A stretch of 38,013 nucleotides of DNA from Xanthobacteraceae bacterium (GTDB taxonomy: Bacteria; Pseudomonadota; Alphaproteobacteria; Rhizobiales; Xanthobacteraceae): assembly GCA_004297465.1 (NCBI GenBank), contig SCUB01000002.1:1-38013 (forward strand), written 5' to 3'. The position numbers were made by a program, and so were the translations under genes. Below, one piece after another: positions 7,371 through 14,590 of this stretch (position 1 is its first letter; each line of letters opens with the position of its first letter). The notes beneath the pieces are model-generated. The model was not told where the DNA came from. It did not search any database and was given only the letters and a program-made list of their open reading frames with translations.

Positions 7371-8223
7371 ATCGCGAGCCTTCGCTGTCGGGGTCGTTCA
7401 TATATTGTGGGTAGTAATTGAGAATAGAGGGGATCAGTCCCTCTTGGGCCAGAGTATACAAACGTTTCCGCAGCGTTGCTGTAAGCGCCGACCTGTCGAT
7501 GGGTCCTTCAAGATGGATGGAAGAGGACGGGTCTCTAAGGGACGACCCTGCTGCCGAATATAAAAGGTCGGGAGACCGAACAAAATCTTCGAAGCGAAGG
7601 AGATGAATGGCCGGCCCCGATGACAAATAGCGCTTGCAAAAAAGTTCACAGATGAAGATCTGCTTGTCATGTAGAGCCAGCGACCCTTCGGTCAATTCAT
7701 TCATTTCACCCCAATATCGTTCGGCTGCTGGAAGCCTGCCAAGCGAAACGGGCAGCGAGAGAGAAAGCCACGATGCAATGGCATCTGCCGGATCCCGTAT
7801 AATGGCAAGGACAAGAAAATGGTTCAGCGCAATAAGCTCAGGCAGTATCGATGTATAAAGCGCGTTGTGTTTCATCCCCAGGGTGAAATTGCCTGAGAGA
7901 CCATGGCGTGACCATTCGGTCTCCGAATAGATGGCCAGCCTGGGGGAGCCATTGCTCTCTCGGGAGAAATAGTTTGAGACGGCCTTGCCTTCCGACGTGC
8001 GTCGATCCGACGTGGTGCCGCCTGCCAGCAGGATGTATCTTATCCTCGCATAGTCCTGGACAACATTCGTGGCGAACTCGGAGGCCGATCCTGATGCCCG
8101 CATCAAATCGAGCTGATGCTCGGGTTCGGACAGACAGACTGTATCCGGGCAGCCGTCGATGAGTGCTGCCGCCAATGTGGTTCCCGACCTTGGGATCCCG
8201 GTAATCAGAATGTCAGTTGCCAC
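7357..8223 (-). CDS. P-loop sulfotransferase family protein
   Basis: 288 residues when started at the GTG at 8223, which overlaps the glycosyltransferase stop by 11 bases and places the 5'-phosphosulfate loop TGIPRSGTTL at residues 8-17, its usual position next to the N-terminus. The frame is open to an ATG at 8310, but that extension would lie wholly inside the upstream gene and adds no conserved sequence. A later RDPADAIASWL segment corresponds to the 3'-phosphate-binding (3'-PB) motif of PAPS-dependent sulfotransferases. The predicted reaction is sulfate transfer from PAPS to a hydroxyl, here probably of a surface polysaccharide. GC is low (47% in the 60 bases counted at 7381). No PAPS synthesis genes are in the window. 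Confidence 0.8.
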   Translation of the reverse strand: MATDILITGIPRSGTTLAAALIDGCPDTVCLSEPEHQLDLMRASGSASEFATNVVQDYARIRYILLAGGTTSDRRTSEGKAVSNYFSRESNGSPRLAIYSETEWSRHGLSGNFTLGMKHNALYTSILPELIALNHFLVLAIIRDPADAIASWLSLSLPVSLGRLPAAERYWGEMNELTEGSLALHDKQIFICELFCKRYLSSGPAIHLLRFEDFVRSPDLLYSAAGSSLRDPSSSIHLEGPIDRSALTATLRKRLYTLAQEGLIPSILNYYPQYMNDPDSEGSRYVAS

Positions 8224-9160
8224 CGGCCTGTCCCAAGAATTCAGCAAGCAGAGCGCTCCATCGCTCCTCGAATTTTTCTCGCGTGAATTGCTTTGCCGTT
8301 TCGAGGCCATTTATCGCGAGAGTGTGGGCTAGGCGATCGTCAGTCAGCATGAGGGAGGCAAGTTCTATCGTTTGCTCAAGATCATTATATGGTGCGGTGA
8401 GGCAATTGGTGCCTCGGTGCATGTAATCGCGTCCGCCCATGCCATCGAACCCCGCCACCGTCATGCCTGAGGCCATGGCCTCCAGCGGGATCAGGCCAAA
8501 TCCCTCAATGAGGGATAGAGTCAGGAGATAGCGATGTGCGCCCATTCGTTCGTAGAGGGTTTGGTGTGGTAGCTTCTGGTCAAATAAATTCTGGAAAATG
8601 ACATCGGGATAGCGCTGCCGGAGTTCCGACAATATGTGAGTATTGATTTTTTCGTGTAGGGAGGATGTTCCTTTTAGGTTGATCAGTACAATATTGGCCG
8701 GCCGGTCATGCCAGTTCTTGAGCTTGGCCGTATCGCAAATGGTAACAAAAGGAGAAATAACGGGAGTCTCAAGTTCATATCTATTTTCTAAAAAGTTTGC
8801 GACGGGGCGACTGGCGGCAACATAAACCGAGAAGCCCGGATCAAGAATGTCGAATGTATTTAATCCCTGCACATAGCAAATTGATTTTCCAGGAAACGAG
8901 AAGCTCAGCCCATAGGATGAGAACGAGGGATTGCAAATCAGGATGTCTGCTTTGGTGGCTGAATTGCAGAGATTGTCTATCGGTAGATGATGGTCAGGCG
9001 ATGGAATGGTAAAAATATCCCAGGCGTTCGAACTGTGAGGAACTTGAACGTTGACAAGTTTGTAGCCATATCGATCGCGCAGGAGCATGCCGATATGATA
9101 GGCCATGAGCGTACCACCATTAGCGATGTGAGCTCCAACTACAAAAACTCGGTTTGACAT
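8213..9160 (-). CDS. GT4-type glycosyltransferase (GT-B fold)
   Basis: 315 residues. The N-terminus VFVVGAHIANGGTLMA has the Gly-rich loop of GT-B enzymes. The C-terminal half carries EGFGLIPLEAMASG (219-232) with the E-x7-E pair Glu219/Glu227 that contacts the nucleotide sugar in GT4 retaining transferases. The donor sugar cannot be read. It begins the low-GC part of the operon after wzt and overlaps the sulfotransferase gene at its end. The coding region is unusually AT-rich for this genome (42-48% GC in the 60-base stretches counted at 8761 and 8821). It probably builds or caps the polysaccharide exported by the adjacent ABC transporter. Confidence 0.85.
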   Translation of the reverse strand: MSNRVFVVGAHIANGGTLMAYHIGMLLRDRYGYKLVNVQVPHSSNAWDIFTIPSPDHHLPIDNLCNSATKADILICNPSFSSYGLSFSFPGKSICYVQGLNTFDILDPGFSVYVAASRPVANFLENRYELETPVISPFVTICDTAKLKNWHDRPANIVLINLKGTSSLHEKINTHILSELRQRYPDVIFQNLFDQKLPHQTLYERMGAHRYLLTLSLIEGFGLIPLEAMASGMTVAGFDGMGGRDYMHRGTNCLTAPYNDLEQTIELASLMLTDDRLAHTLAINGLETAKQFTREKFEERWSALLAEFLGQAGGN

Positions 9161-9169
9161 GCTTCTTCT

Positions 9170-10636
9170 CTAAACAACTTCAGCATGAACCGATGCGGTC
9201 TTGATGTCGACGATCGGATCGAAATCAGCCGGGCCGATGGTGGCAACATCGGGATCGGAAGCGACGCGAAAAGCGATCCCATCAATGATGCGATGAAGAA
9301 AGGCGGATTCCTCCTTTATATTGCCCAGGACGCCGCAATTGCAAAAAATCATCCCGGCGGAGAAACAACAAATGAATTGAACCTGCACGGTAACGACCGT
9401 TCCGGCTCGGGCATTGACCCTCTGGAAAATCCTCGAGTGCCGTGTGGTCGCTCCGGCGAGTCCCTGTCCATTGACGGTCTTGAAGTACATGGCAAATGCG
9501 ACGTTTTCCGCGTCCTCGGTAAATTCGACATCATACGCATAAACATACCGGCGCCAGCGCGTCAGCACATTCACCCGCTCGCCCTTGAGCGTCAGGATGC
9601 GCACGTCGCGGATGCGGGCGCCGCGCTCCTCGAGATACACCGTCGATTGCGGAACGAGGCCGGGATCGAAATAGTCGGCGCGCTCGGCGGCGTGGGAAGG
9701 CGGAGGCGAGGCGGCCATTTCCGGGATGTTGTCGGGCTCCGGCGCGCCAAAAGCATCGACAGGGTCGTCGCTGCCCGCCGTCAGCCAGGGCGCCGGGACG
9801 GCTTCCGGCTCAGGCATCGGCGTCGCGGCGATGTCTCGGATCGATTGCCGGATCGCCGCGGCGGCTTCCGCGCTGGCGTTGACCAGGCGCTGATACTGGC
9901 TGGTCACCAGCTTGGGCCGGCCGTCGAGCAGCAGTTCGCCGCCATCGAACAATAGCGCGCGCGAGCACAATTGCACCACGCTCTGCATGCCGTGCGACAC
10001 GAACAGGATGGTGCCGCCCTTGTCCTGGATGTCTTCGAGCCGTGCGTAGCACTTGCGCTGGAACGCTTCGTCGCCGACCGCCAGCGCCTCGTCGATCACC
10101 AGGATGTCGGGATCGACGTTGATCGCGGTGGCGAAGGCGAGCCGCACATACATGCCGGACGAATAGGTCTTGACCGGCTGCTCGATGAAGTCGCCGATGT
10201 CGGCGAAGCGCGCGATCTCTTCGAAGCGCGCGTCGGTCTCCTCGCGCGACAGGCCGAGGATGGCGGCGTTGATGTAGACGTTCTCGCGCCCGGTGAATTC
10301 CGGGTTGAAGCCGGAGCCGAGTTCGAGCAGCGCGGCGATGCGCCCCTGGACCTCGACGCCGCCGGTCGACGGGCGCAGCGTGCCGCACACGATCTGCAGC
10401 AGCGTCGACTTGCCCGAGCCGTTGCGGCCGATGATGCCGACCGTCTCGCCGCGCCGGATCTCGAACGAGACGCCGCCGAGCGCGGCGAAATCCTTGAAAT
10501 AGCGCCTCGGCGGCCGGCCGATCATGCGCTGCAGTCGCGGCACGATCATCTGCTTCAGCCGGTCCTCGGGACGGGCGAACATCAGATAGTGCTTGGAGAC
10601 GTCGCGGACGCGGATCGCGACTTCGTCAGATGACAT
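9170..10636 (-). CDS. wzt: O-antigen/polysaccharide ABC exporter ATPase with Wzt C-terminal domain
   Basis: 488 residues. The ATPase domain (about 1-250) has Walker A GRNGSGKST and Walker B DILVIDEALAVGDE, the latter a signature of Wzt/TagH-type exporters. A proline-rich linker (about 270-320) leads to a beta-rich C-terminal domain (about 325-488) of the Wzt_C type that in characterised homologues binds the modified non-reducing end of the glycan before export. The ATG at 10636 overlaps the permease stop by 11 bases; the longer frame to 10708 would lie within the permease. Composition changes sharply near codon 365: high GC before, about 50% after, so the carbohydrate-recognition part seems to have been exchanged together with the downstream modification genes. 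Confidence 0.9.
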   Translation of the reverse strand: MSSDEVAIRVRDVSKHYLMFARPEDRLKQMIVPRLQRMIGRPPRRYFKDFAALGGVSFEIRRGETVGIIGRNGSGKSTLLQIVCGTLRPSTGGVEVQGRIAALLELGSGFNPEFTGRENVYINAAILGLSREETDARFEEIARFADIGDFIEQPVKTYSSGMYVRLAFATAINVDPDILVIDEALAVGDEAFQRKCYARLEDIQDKGGTILFVSHGMQSVVQLCSRALLFDGGELLLDGRPKLVTSQYQRLVNASAEAAAAIRQSIRDIAATPMPEPEAVPAPWLTAGSDDPVDAFGAPEPDNIPEMAASPPPSHAAERADYFDPGLVPQSTVYLEERGARIRDVRILTLKGERVNVLTRWRRYVYAYDVEFTEDAENVAFAMYFKTVNGQGLAGATTRHSRIFQRVNARAGTVVTVQVQFICCFSAGMIFCNCGVLGNIKEESAFLHRIIDGIAFRVASDPDVATIGPADFDPIVDIKTASVHAEVV

Positions 10637-11405
10637 CGGCAAAGCCTTTCCGCGTCTTCTGGAACCACGCATAGCCGGCCACGCAGACGACGCCGGCAAC
10701 GGCGGCATAAATCCCGAGCGCGATGAAATCGGGCAGATGGCCGAAAATCAGCACGTCGCGGGTCTGCTCGACCGGCAGCGCCACCGGGTTGAGCGCGAGC
10801 CAGCGATGAAGGTTCGCCGGCAGCGCCGAGGAGGGATAGAAGATCGGCGACAGGAACATCAGCGCGGTGATGACCGAGCCGAGGATCTGGCCGATGTCGC
10901 GGACATAGACGCCGAGCGAGGCGAGAAACCACGATAGCCCCAGTGTGAGCACGACGAACGGAGCCAGCACGAGGGGCAACAGCAACGCGGTGGGCGCGAT
11001 GGCGCCCCTGGTGATGAGGATGAAGGGGACCAGCACCAGGAGGCTGACCACGGCATGGAACAGCGCCGAGCCCATCGCCACCAGCGGCAGAATCTGCAGC
11101 GGGAACACCACCTTCTTGACGTAGTTGACGTTGCTGAGCACCAGGGTTGGCGCGCGGTTGATGACCTCGCTGAAAATCTGGAACACGATCAGCCCGGCGA
11201 ACAGGATGACGGCGAATTCGGACGTGCTATGGCCGTCGCCGGCGGTCCAGCGCGCGTTGAACACCGAGCCGAACACGAACGTGTAGATGCTGAGCATCAG
11301 GAGCGGCGTGAGCAGCGACCACAGCAGGCCGAGCGCCGAGCTGCGGTAGCGGCCGACGATCTCGCGTCGCGTCAGGGAAGTCACGAGATGGAACTGGGGA
11401 GACAT
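10626..11405 (-). CDS. wzm: O-antigen/polysaccharide ABC exporter permease
   Basis: 259 residues of the ABC-2 permease family, with a basic cytoplasmic N-terminus (SLTRREIVGRYRSSALG) and about six membrane segments, for example LGLLWSLLTPLLMLSIYTFVF and a late TM with a conserved LSPIFYPSSALP motif typical of Wzm/TagG. It pairs with the overlapping Wzt ATPase to export an undecaprenol-linked polysaccharide across the inner membrane. It is the first gene of the minus-strand operon; the 287-base gap to manC should hold its promoter. The start at 11405 is preceded by a GC-rich stretch with only a weak ribosome site, so a start at a nearby GTG is possible. Confidence 0.92.
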   Translation of the reverse strand: MSPQFHLVTSLTRREIVGRYRSSALGLLWSLLTPLLMLSIYTFVFGSVFNARWTAGDGHSTSEFAVILFAGLIVFQIFSEVINRAPTLVLSNVNYVKKVVFPLQILPLVAMGSALFHAVVSLLVLVPFILITRGAIAPTALLLPLVLAPFVVLTLGLSWFLASLGVYVRDIGQILGSVITALMFLSPIFYPSSALPANLHRWLALNPVALPVEQTRDVLIFGHLPDFIALGIYAAVAGVVCVAGYAWFQKTRKGFADVI

Positions 11406-11692
11406 CGCCGGCCGCCGTAAGAGAAGTCATGAGAAGGACCGCCCGTGAGGGCTTGACCTGTGGCCCCCGTGATCCGGGCCCGGTGATACCGCATCGAACG
11501 GCTTTCTCCAATGGCTGGGCGGCCGATGGGCGTTCGGACCATGCCGGGTCCCGGCTGATTGGGCCAATCCCCGACTAACCTTGCGGGAATTCGGCGTAAT
11601 TTCCCTTTTCCCGGGGCGACGATCCGGATAAAGGCTTGCCTCTGTGGCGCCGGTTCGGACCTGGTGCGGGGCAGCGGCGACCGGCGGGGCCG

Positions 11693-13105
11693 ATGGGCGA
11701 GAAAATCATTCCCCTGATCATGTGCGGCGGCGCCGGCACGCGGCTGTGGCCGGCCTCGCGCGAAAACCGTCCCAAGCAGTTCCTGCGGCTGTTCGGCCCG
11801 CACTCGATGTTCCAGCAGGCGGTGCTGCGCGTCGCCGACGCACGCCTGTTCGGCCGCCCGATCGTCATCACCAACGCCGCCTATCGGTTTGTCGTGCTGG
11901 AGCAGCTCGCCGAGATCGGCTGCGCGGCGGATATCCTGCTGGAACCCGTGCGCCGCGATTCCGGTCCGGCCATCGTGGCGGGCGCGGCGTTTGCCGCGGC
12001 GCGCGCGGAACAGGCCGTGGTGCTGGCGATGGCCGCGGACCACCATGTCACCGATCCGGCGGCGTTCGCCGCCGCCTGCCGGCAGGCGCGGGCCGCAGCC
12101 GTCGCCGGCAAGATCGTCACCTTCGGCGTGCGGCCGGACCGGCCGGCGACCGAATACGGCTACATCCTGCCGGCCGCGCAAGCCACCGACGGCGTGTTCG
12201 CGGTCGCGCGCTTCGTCGAGAAGCCCGATCTCGCCACGGCGGAGCGTTATGTCGCCGCCGGCTATCTGTGGAACAGCGGCAATTTCATGTTCCGCGCCGA
12301 TGTGCTGTGCGACGAGTATCGCCGCGTCGATCCATCCAGTGTCGCGGCCGTGACCGAGGCGGTGGCGCGCGCCGCGCCCGACCTCGAATTCCTGGCGCTG
12401 GACGGCGAGGCCTTTTCCCGCGCGAAGGCGATCTCGATCGACTACGCGGTGATGGAGAAAACCACGCGGGCGGCGGTGGTGCCGGTGTCGTGCGGCTGGT
12501 CGGATGTCGGCAACTGGCGCGCGGTATGGGACCTCGCCGACAAGGACGCCGCCGGCAACGCCGCTTTCGGCGAGGCGGTGTTCCATGACGCCAACAACTG
12601 CGTCGCGATGTCGGACAAGGCGCTGGTCGCGCTCTATGCGGTCGACGACTTGGTGGTGTCGGCGACGCAGGACGCCATTTTGGTGGCGCGGCGCGGCGCG
12701 GTCGACGGCATGAAGCCGCTGATCGAGCATCTCAGGATACGCGCGCCCCACGTCACCCAGGGCCATCTCGTCGAGCATCGGCCGTGGGGATCCTACCAGC
12801 TGCTCGATCACGGACAGAGCCACCAGGTCAAGCGCATCACCGTCAAGCCCGGCGGCCGGCTGTCACTGCAAAAGCACGCGCACCGCTCCGAGCACTGGAT
12901 CGTCGTGCACGGCATCGCTCAGGTTACTCTGGGCGAGGTCACGCGCACCGTGCATGAGAACGAGTCGGTCTACATTCCGATGGGAACCGTCCACCGCCTG
13001 CACAACCTAGAGCCGACGCCGCTGGAACTGATCGAGGTCCAGACCGGTGGCTACCTCGGCGAGGACGACATCGTGCGGCTCGAGGACGACTACCGCCGCT
13101 CCTGA
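11693..13105 (+). CDS. manC: Mannose-1-phosphate guanylyltransferase / mannose-6-phosphate isomerase
   Basis: 470 residues, the usual length of the bifunctional type II PMI-GMP enzymes. The nucleotidyltransferase domain starts with MCGGAGTRLWPASR (9-22) and contains an ARFVEKPD sugar-phosphate loop and a WNSGNFMF segment. The C-terminal cupin domain has EHRPWGSYQ, HAHRSEHWIVVHG and an SVYIPMGTVHRL segment, the isomerase metal site. It makes GDP-mannose from fructose-6-phosphate (with a phosphomannomutase, not in the window). It is divergent from wzm/wzt and supplies the precursor for mannose-, fucose- or rhamnose-containing surface glycans. The ATG at 11693 matches the homologous N-terminus; a TTG at 11636 would add 19 unconserved residues. 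Confidence 0.94.
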   Translation: MGEKIIPLIMCGGAGTRLWPASRENRPKQFLRLFGPHSMFQQAVLRVADARLFGRPIVITNAAYRFVVLEQLAEIGCAADILLEPVRRDSGPAIVAGAAFAAARAEQAVVLAMAADHHVTDPAAFAAACRQARAAAVAGKIVTFGVRPDRPATEYGYILPAAQATDGVFAVARFVEKPDLATAERYVAAGYLWNSGNFMFRADVLCDEYRRVDPSSVAAVTEAVARAAPDLEFLALDGEAFSRAKAISIDYAVMEKTTRAAVVPVSCGWSDVGNWRAVWDLADKDAAGNAAFGEAVFHDANNCVAMSDKALVALYAVDDLVVSATQDAILVARRGAVDGMKPLIEHLRIRAPHVTQGHLVEHRPWGSYQLLDHGQSHQVKRITVKPGGRLSLQKHAHRSEHWIVVHGIAQVTLGEVTRTVHENESVYIPMGTVHRLHNLEPTPLELIEVQTGGYLGEDDIVRLEDDYRRS

Positions 13106-13310
13106 TCCGGCTTCCCGCCTCGTCCGCCTTTGGTCCTGCCCGCTGCCGGCCATGCCGCCGCCCGCCTTCGCGGACCGCGCCGCTCATGGGCCTCCGTTCG
13201 GTTTAATAAAATCGGCAACAAGGGCTTGTCGATCAATTCGGCCAGCGGGCATGATCCGCTGCGGCCCGACTTTCTGCCGCACCGCAACATGGCGATTGCT
13301 CCGGAGCGAA

Positions 13311-13338
13311 TTGACGGCATGGAAAAACTCGTTATAGA
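13311..13338 (+). promoter_or_regulatory. Probable promoter of the aromatic-acid operon
   Basis: TTGACG at 13311-13316, a 16-base spacer and TATAGA at 13333-13338 form a good housekeeping-type promoter about 100 bases before the solute-binding protein gene. The -10 region is part of the palindrome at 13331-13345. Confidence 0.5.
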
Positions 13339-13345
13339 TTATAAC
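13331..13345. promoter_or_regulatory. Perfect palindrome GTTATA-GAT-TATAAC overlapping the -10 (candidate operator)
   Basis: Two exact 6-base arms with a 3-base centre sit on the predicted -10 element. A repressor bound there would block transcription of the solute-binding protein and CoA-ligase genes. The MarR-family regulator encoded at 17040-17582 is the natural candidate, since related regulators (CouR, BadR, FerR types) control aromatic-acid operons by binding palindromes near the -10. Confidence 0.45.
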
Positions 13346-13357
13346 TAAGACGCCTGT

Positions 13358-13408
13358 AAAAAACCGGCTAATGGCAAGGCAGACCGCACGCGCGAGTGCC
13401 GGTTTTTT
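13358..13408 (+). terminator. Terminator-like hairpin in the leader of the solute-binding protein gene
   Basis: AAAAAACCGGC (13358-13368) and GCCGGTTTTTT (13398-13408) are perfect 11-base complements around a 29-base loop. The 3' arm ends in six T, so the element has the form of an intrinsic terminator, yet it lies between the predicted promoter and the ribosome site (GGAGG at 13428). It may be an attenuator or a leaky terminator that shields the operon from read-through. Confidence 0.5.
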
Positions 13409-13439
13409 GGGAATCAGGAAACAACACGGAGGAAAATCC

Positions 13440-14582
13440 ATGCGGAAATCAGCTTGTCTTGCCGCTCTGCTGGCGTCCTGCGCGCTCACCGCGCCGGCGC
13501 TGGCCGACATCAATGTCGGCATCACGCTGTCGGTATCGGGGCCGGCTTCGGCGCTCGGCATTCCCGAGAAGAACGCCATCGCCCACCTGCCGACCAAGAT
13601 CGCCGGCGAGACGGTGAACTGGATTGTGTTCGACGACGCCACCGATCCGACCATCGCCACCAAGAACGCGCGCAAGCTGGTGACCGAAAACAACGCGGAT
13701 ATCCTCGTCGGCTCGTCGGCGACGCCGGCGTCGGTCGCGATCGCGGAAGTCGCCAACGAGACCAAGACGCCGCTGATCGCCGTCGCGCCGATCGACCTGC
13801 CGGCCAACAAGAACACCTGGGTGTTCCGCGCCCCGCAGCATATCTCGCTGATGGCCAAGGCTCTGATCGAGAACATGAAGACGCGCGGCATCAAGGAGGT
13901 CGGCTTCATCGGCTATTCCGACGGCTATGGCGAAAGCTGGCTCAAGGAAATGACGCCGCTGCTGGAAGCCAGCGGCATGAAGTTCACCGCCATCGAGCGC
14001 TACAACCGCGCCGACACCAGCGTCACCGGCCAGGTGCTGAAACTGGTCGCCGCCAATCCGCAGGCGGTTCTGATCGTCGGCTCCGGCACGCCGGCGGCGC
14101 TGCCGCAGGCGGCGCTCTCCGAGCGCGGCTACAAGGGACAGGTCTACCAGACCCACGGCGCGGTGAGCCGCGACTTCCTGCGCGTCGCCGGCAAGACCGC
14201 GGAAGGCACCATCTTCCCGGTCGGCCCGGTTGTCGTCGCCAGTCAGCTGCCGGCCGGTCATCCCAGCAAGGCGCTCAGCCTGGCTTTCATCGAAGCCTAT
14301 GAGAAGGTCAATGGCGCCGGCTCGTTCGCCTCGTTCGCCGGCCATATGTATGATGCCGGCAAGCAGATCGAGGCCGCCGTTCCGGTCGCGCTCAAGAAGG
14401 CCAAGCCCGGCACGCCGGAATTCCGCGCCGCGCTGCGCGATGCGCTCGAGGGCGCCAAGGACGTCGTCAACGTTCATGGCATCATCACCATGAGCCCGAC
14501 CGATCATTTCGGCCATGACGCGCGCTCGCGCGTGCTGATCAAGGTCGAGAATGGCGACTGGAAACTTCTCTCCGCGCAGTGA
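13440..14582 (+). CDS. ABC transporter substrate-binding protein (Liv/aromatic acid type)
   Basis: 380 residues with a clear Sec signal peptide (MRKSACLAALLASCALTAPALA, 22 residues counted, cleaved after the ALA), then DINVGITLSVSGPASALG, the start of the type I periplasmic binding fold of LivJ-like receptors. The ATG has GGAGG 8 bases upstream; a longer frame from 13371 would bury the signal peptide. It is the first gene after the promoter/hairpin region and is followed by a feruloyl-CoA-synthase-type ligase, so its ligand is probably an aromatic acid rather than leucine. CouP/CalA-type receptors of Rhodopseudomonas belong to the same family. The matching permease and ATPase genes lie 3 kb downstream past the MarR gene. 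Confidence 0.9.
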   Translation: MRKSACLAALLASCALTAPALADINVGITLSVSGPASALGIPEKNAIAHLPTKIAGETVNWIVFDDATDPTIATKNARKLVTENNADILVGSSATPASVAIAEVANETKTPLIAVAPIDLPANKNTWVFRAPQHISLMAKALIENMKTRGIKEVGFIGYSDGYGESWLKEMTPLLEASGMKFTAIERYNRADTSVTGQVLKLVAANPQAVLIVGSGTPAALPQAALSERGYKGQVYQTHGAVSRDFLRVAGKTAEGTIFPVGPVVVASQLPAGHPSKALSLAFIEAYEKVNGAGSFASFAGHMYDAGKQIEAAVPVALKKAKPGTPEFRAALRDALEGAKDVVNVHGIITMSPTDHFGHDARSRVLIKVENGDWKLLSAQ

Positions 14583-14590
14583 GGTCAGCC

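Larger units (their letters stand above)
6712..9540. other. Low-GC cassette inserted in the polysaccharide locus
   Basis: GC falls from about 68% (6661-6720) to 50% in the next 60 bases, stays at 42-53% in the stretches I counted, and returns to 63% (9541-9600) and 70% (9601-9660). The left edge coincides with the end of the DUF2793 gene and the right edge lies within wzt near codon 365. It contains the methyltransferase, sulfotransferase, glycosyltransferase and the distal part of the Wzt C-terminal domain. No flanking direct repeats or transposase genes are visible, so homologous exchange is more likely than transposition. Confidence 0.65.

Noticed and set aside
8224-8310. 29-residue N-terminal extension of the sulfotransferase
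   Set aside because: Encoded wholly inside the glycosyltransferase gene; the GTG at 8223 places the PAPS loop at its normal position.
6712-9540. Transposon or insertion sequence as the source of the low-GC cassette
   Set aside because: No transposase, terminal inverted repeats or target duplications were visible; composition alone does not identify a mobile element.
11381-12823. 480-codon minus-strand frame opposite manC
   Set aside because: Same high-GC shadow effect; manC on the plus strand has complete family motifs.
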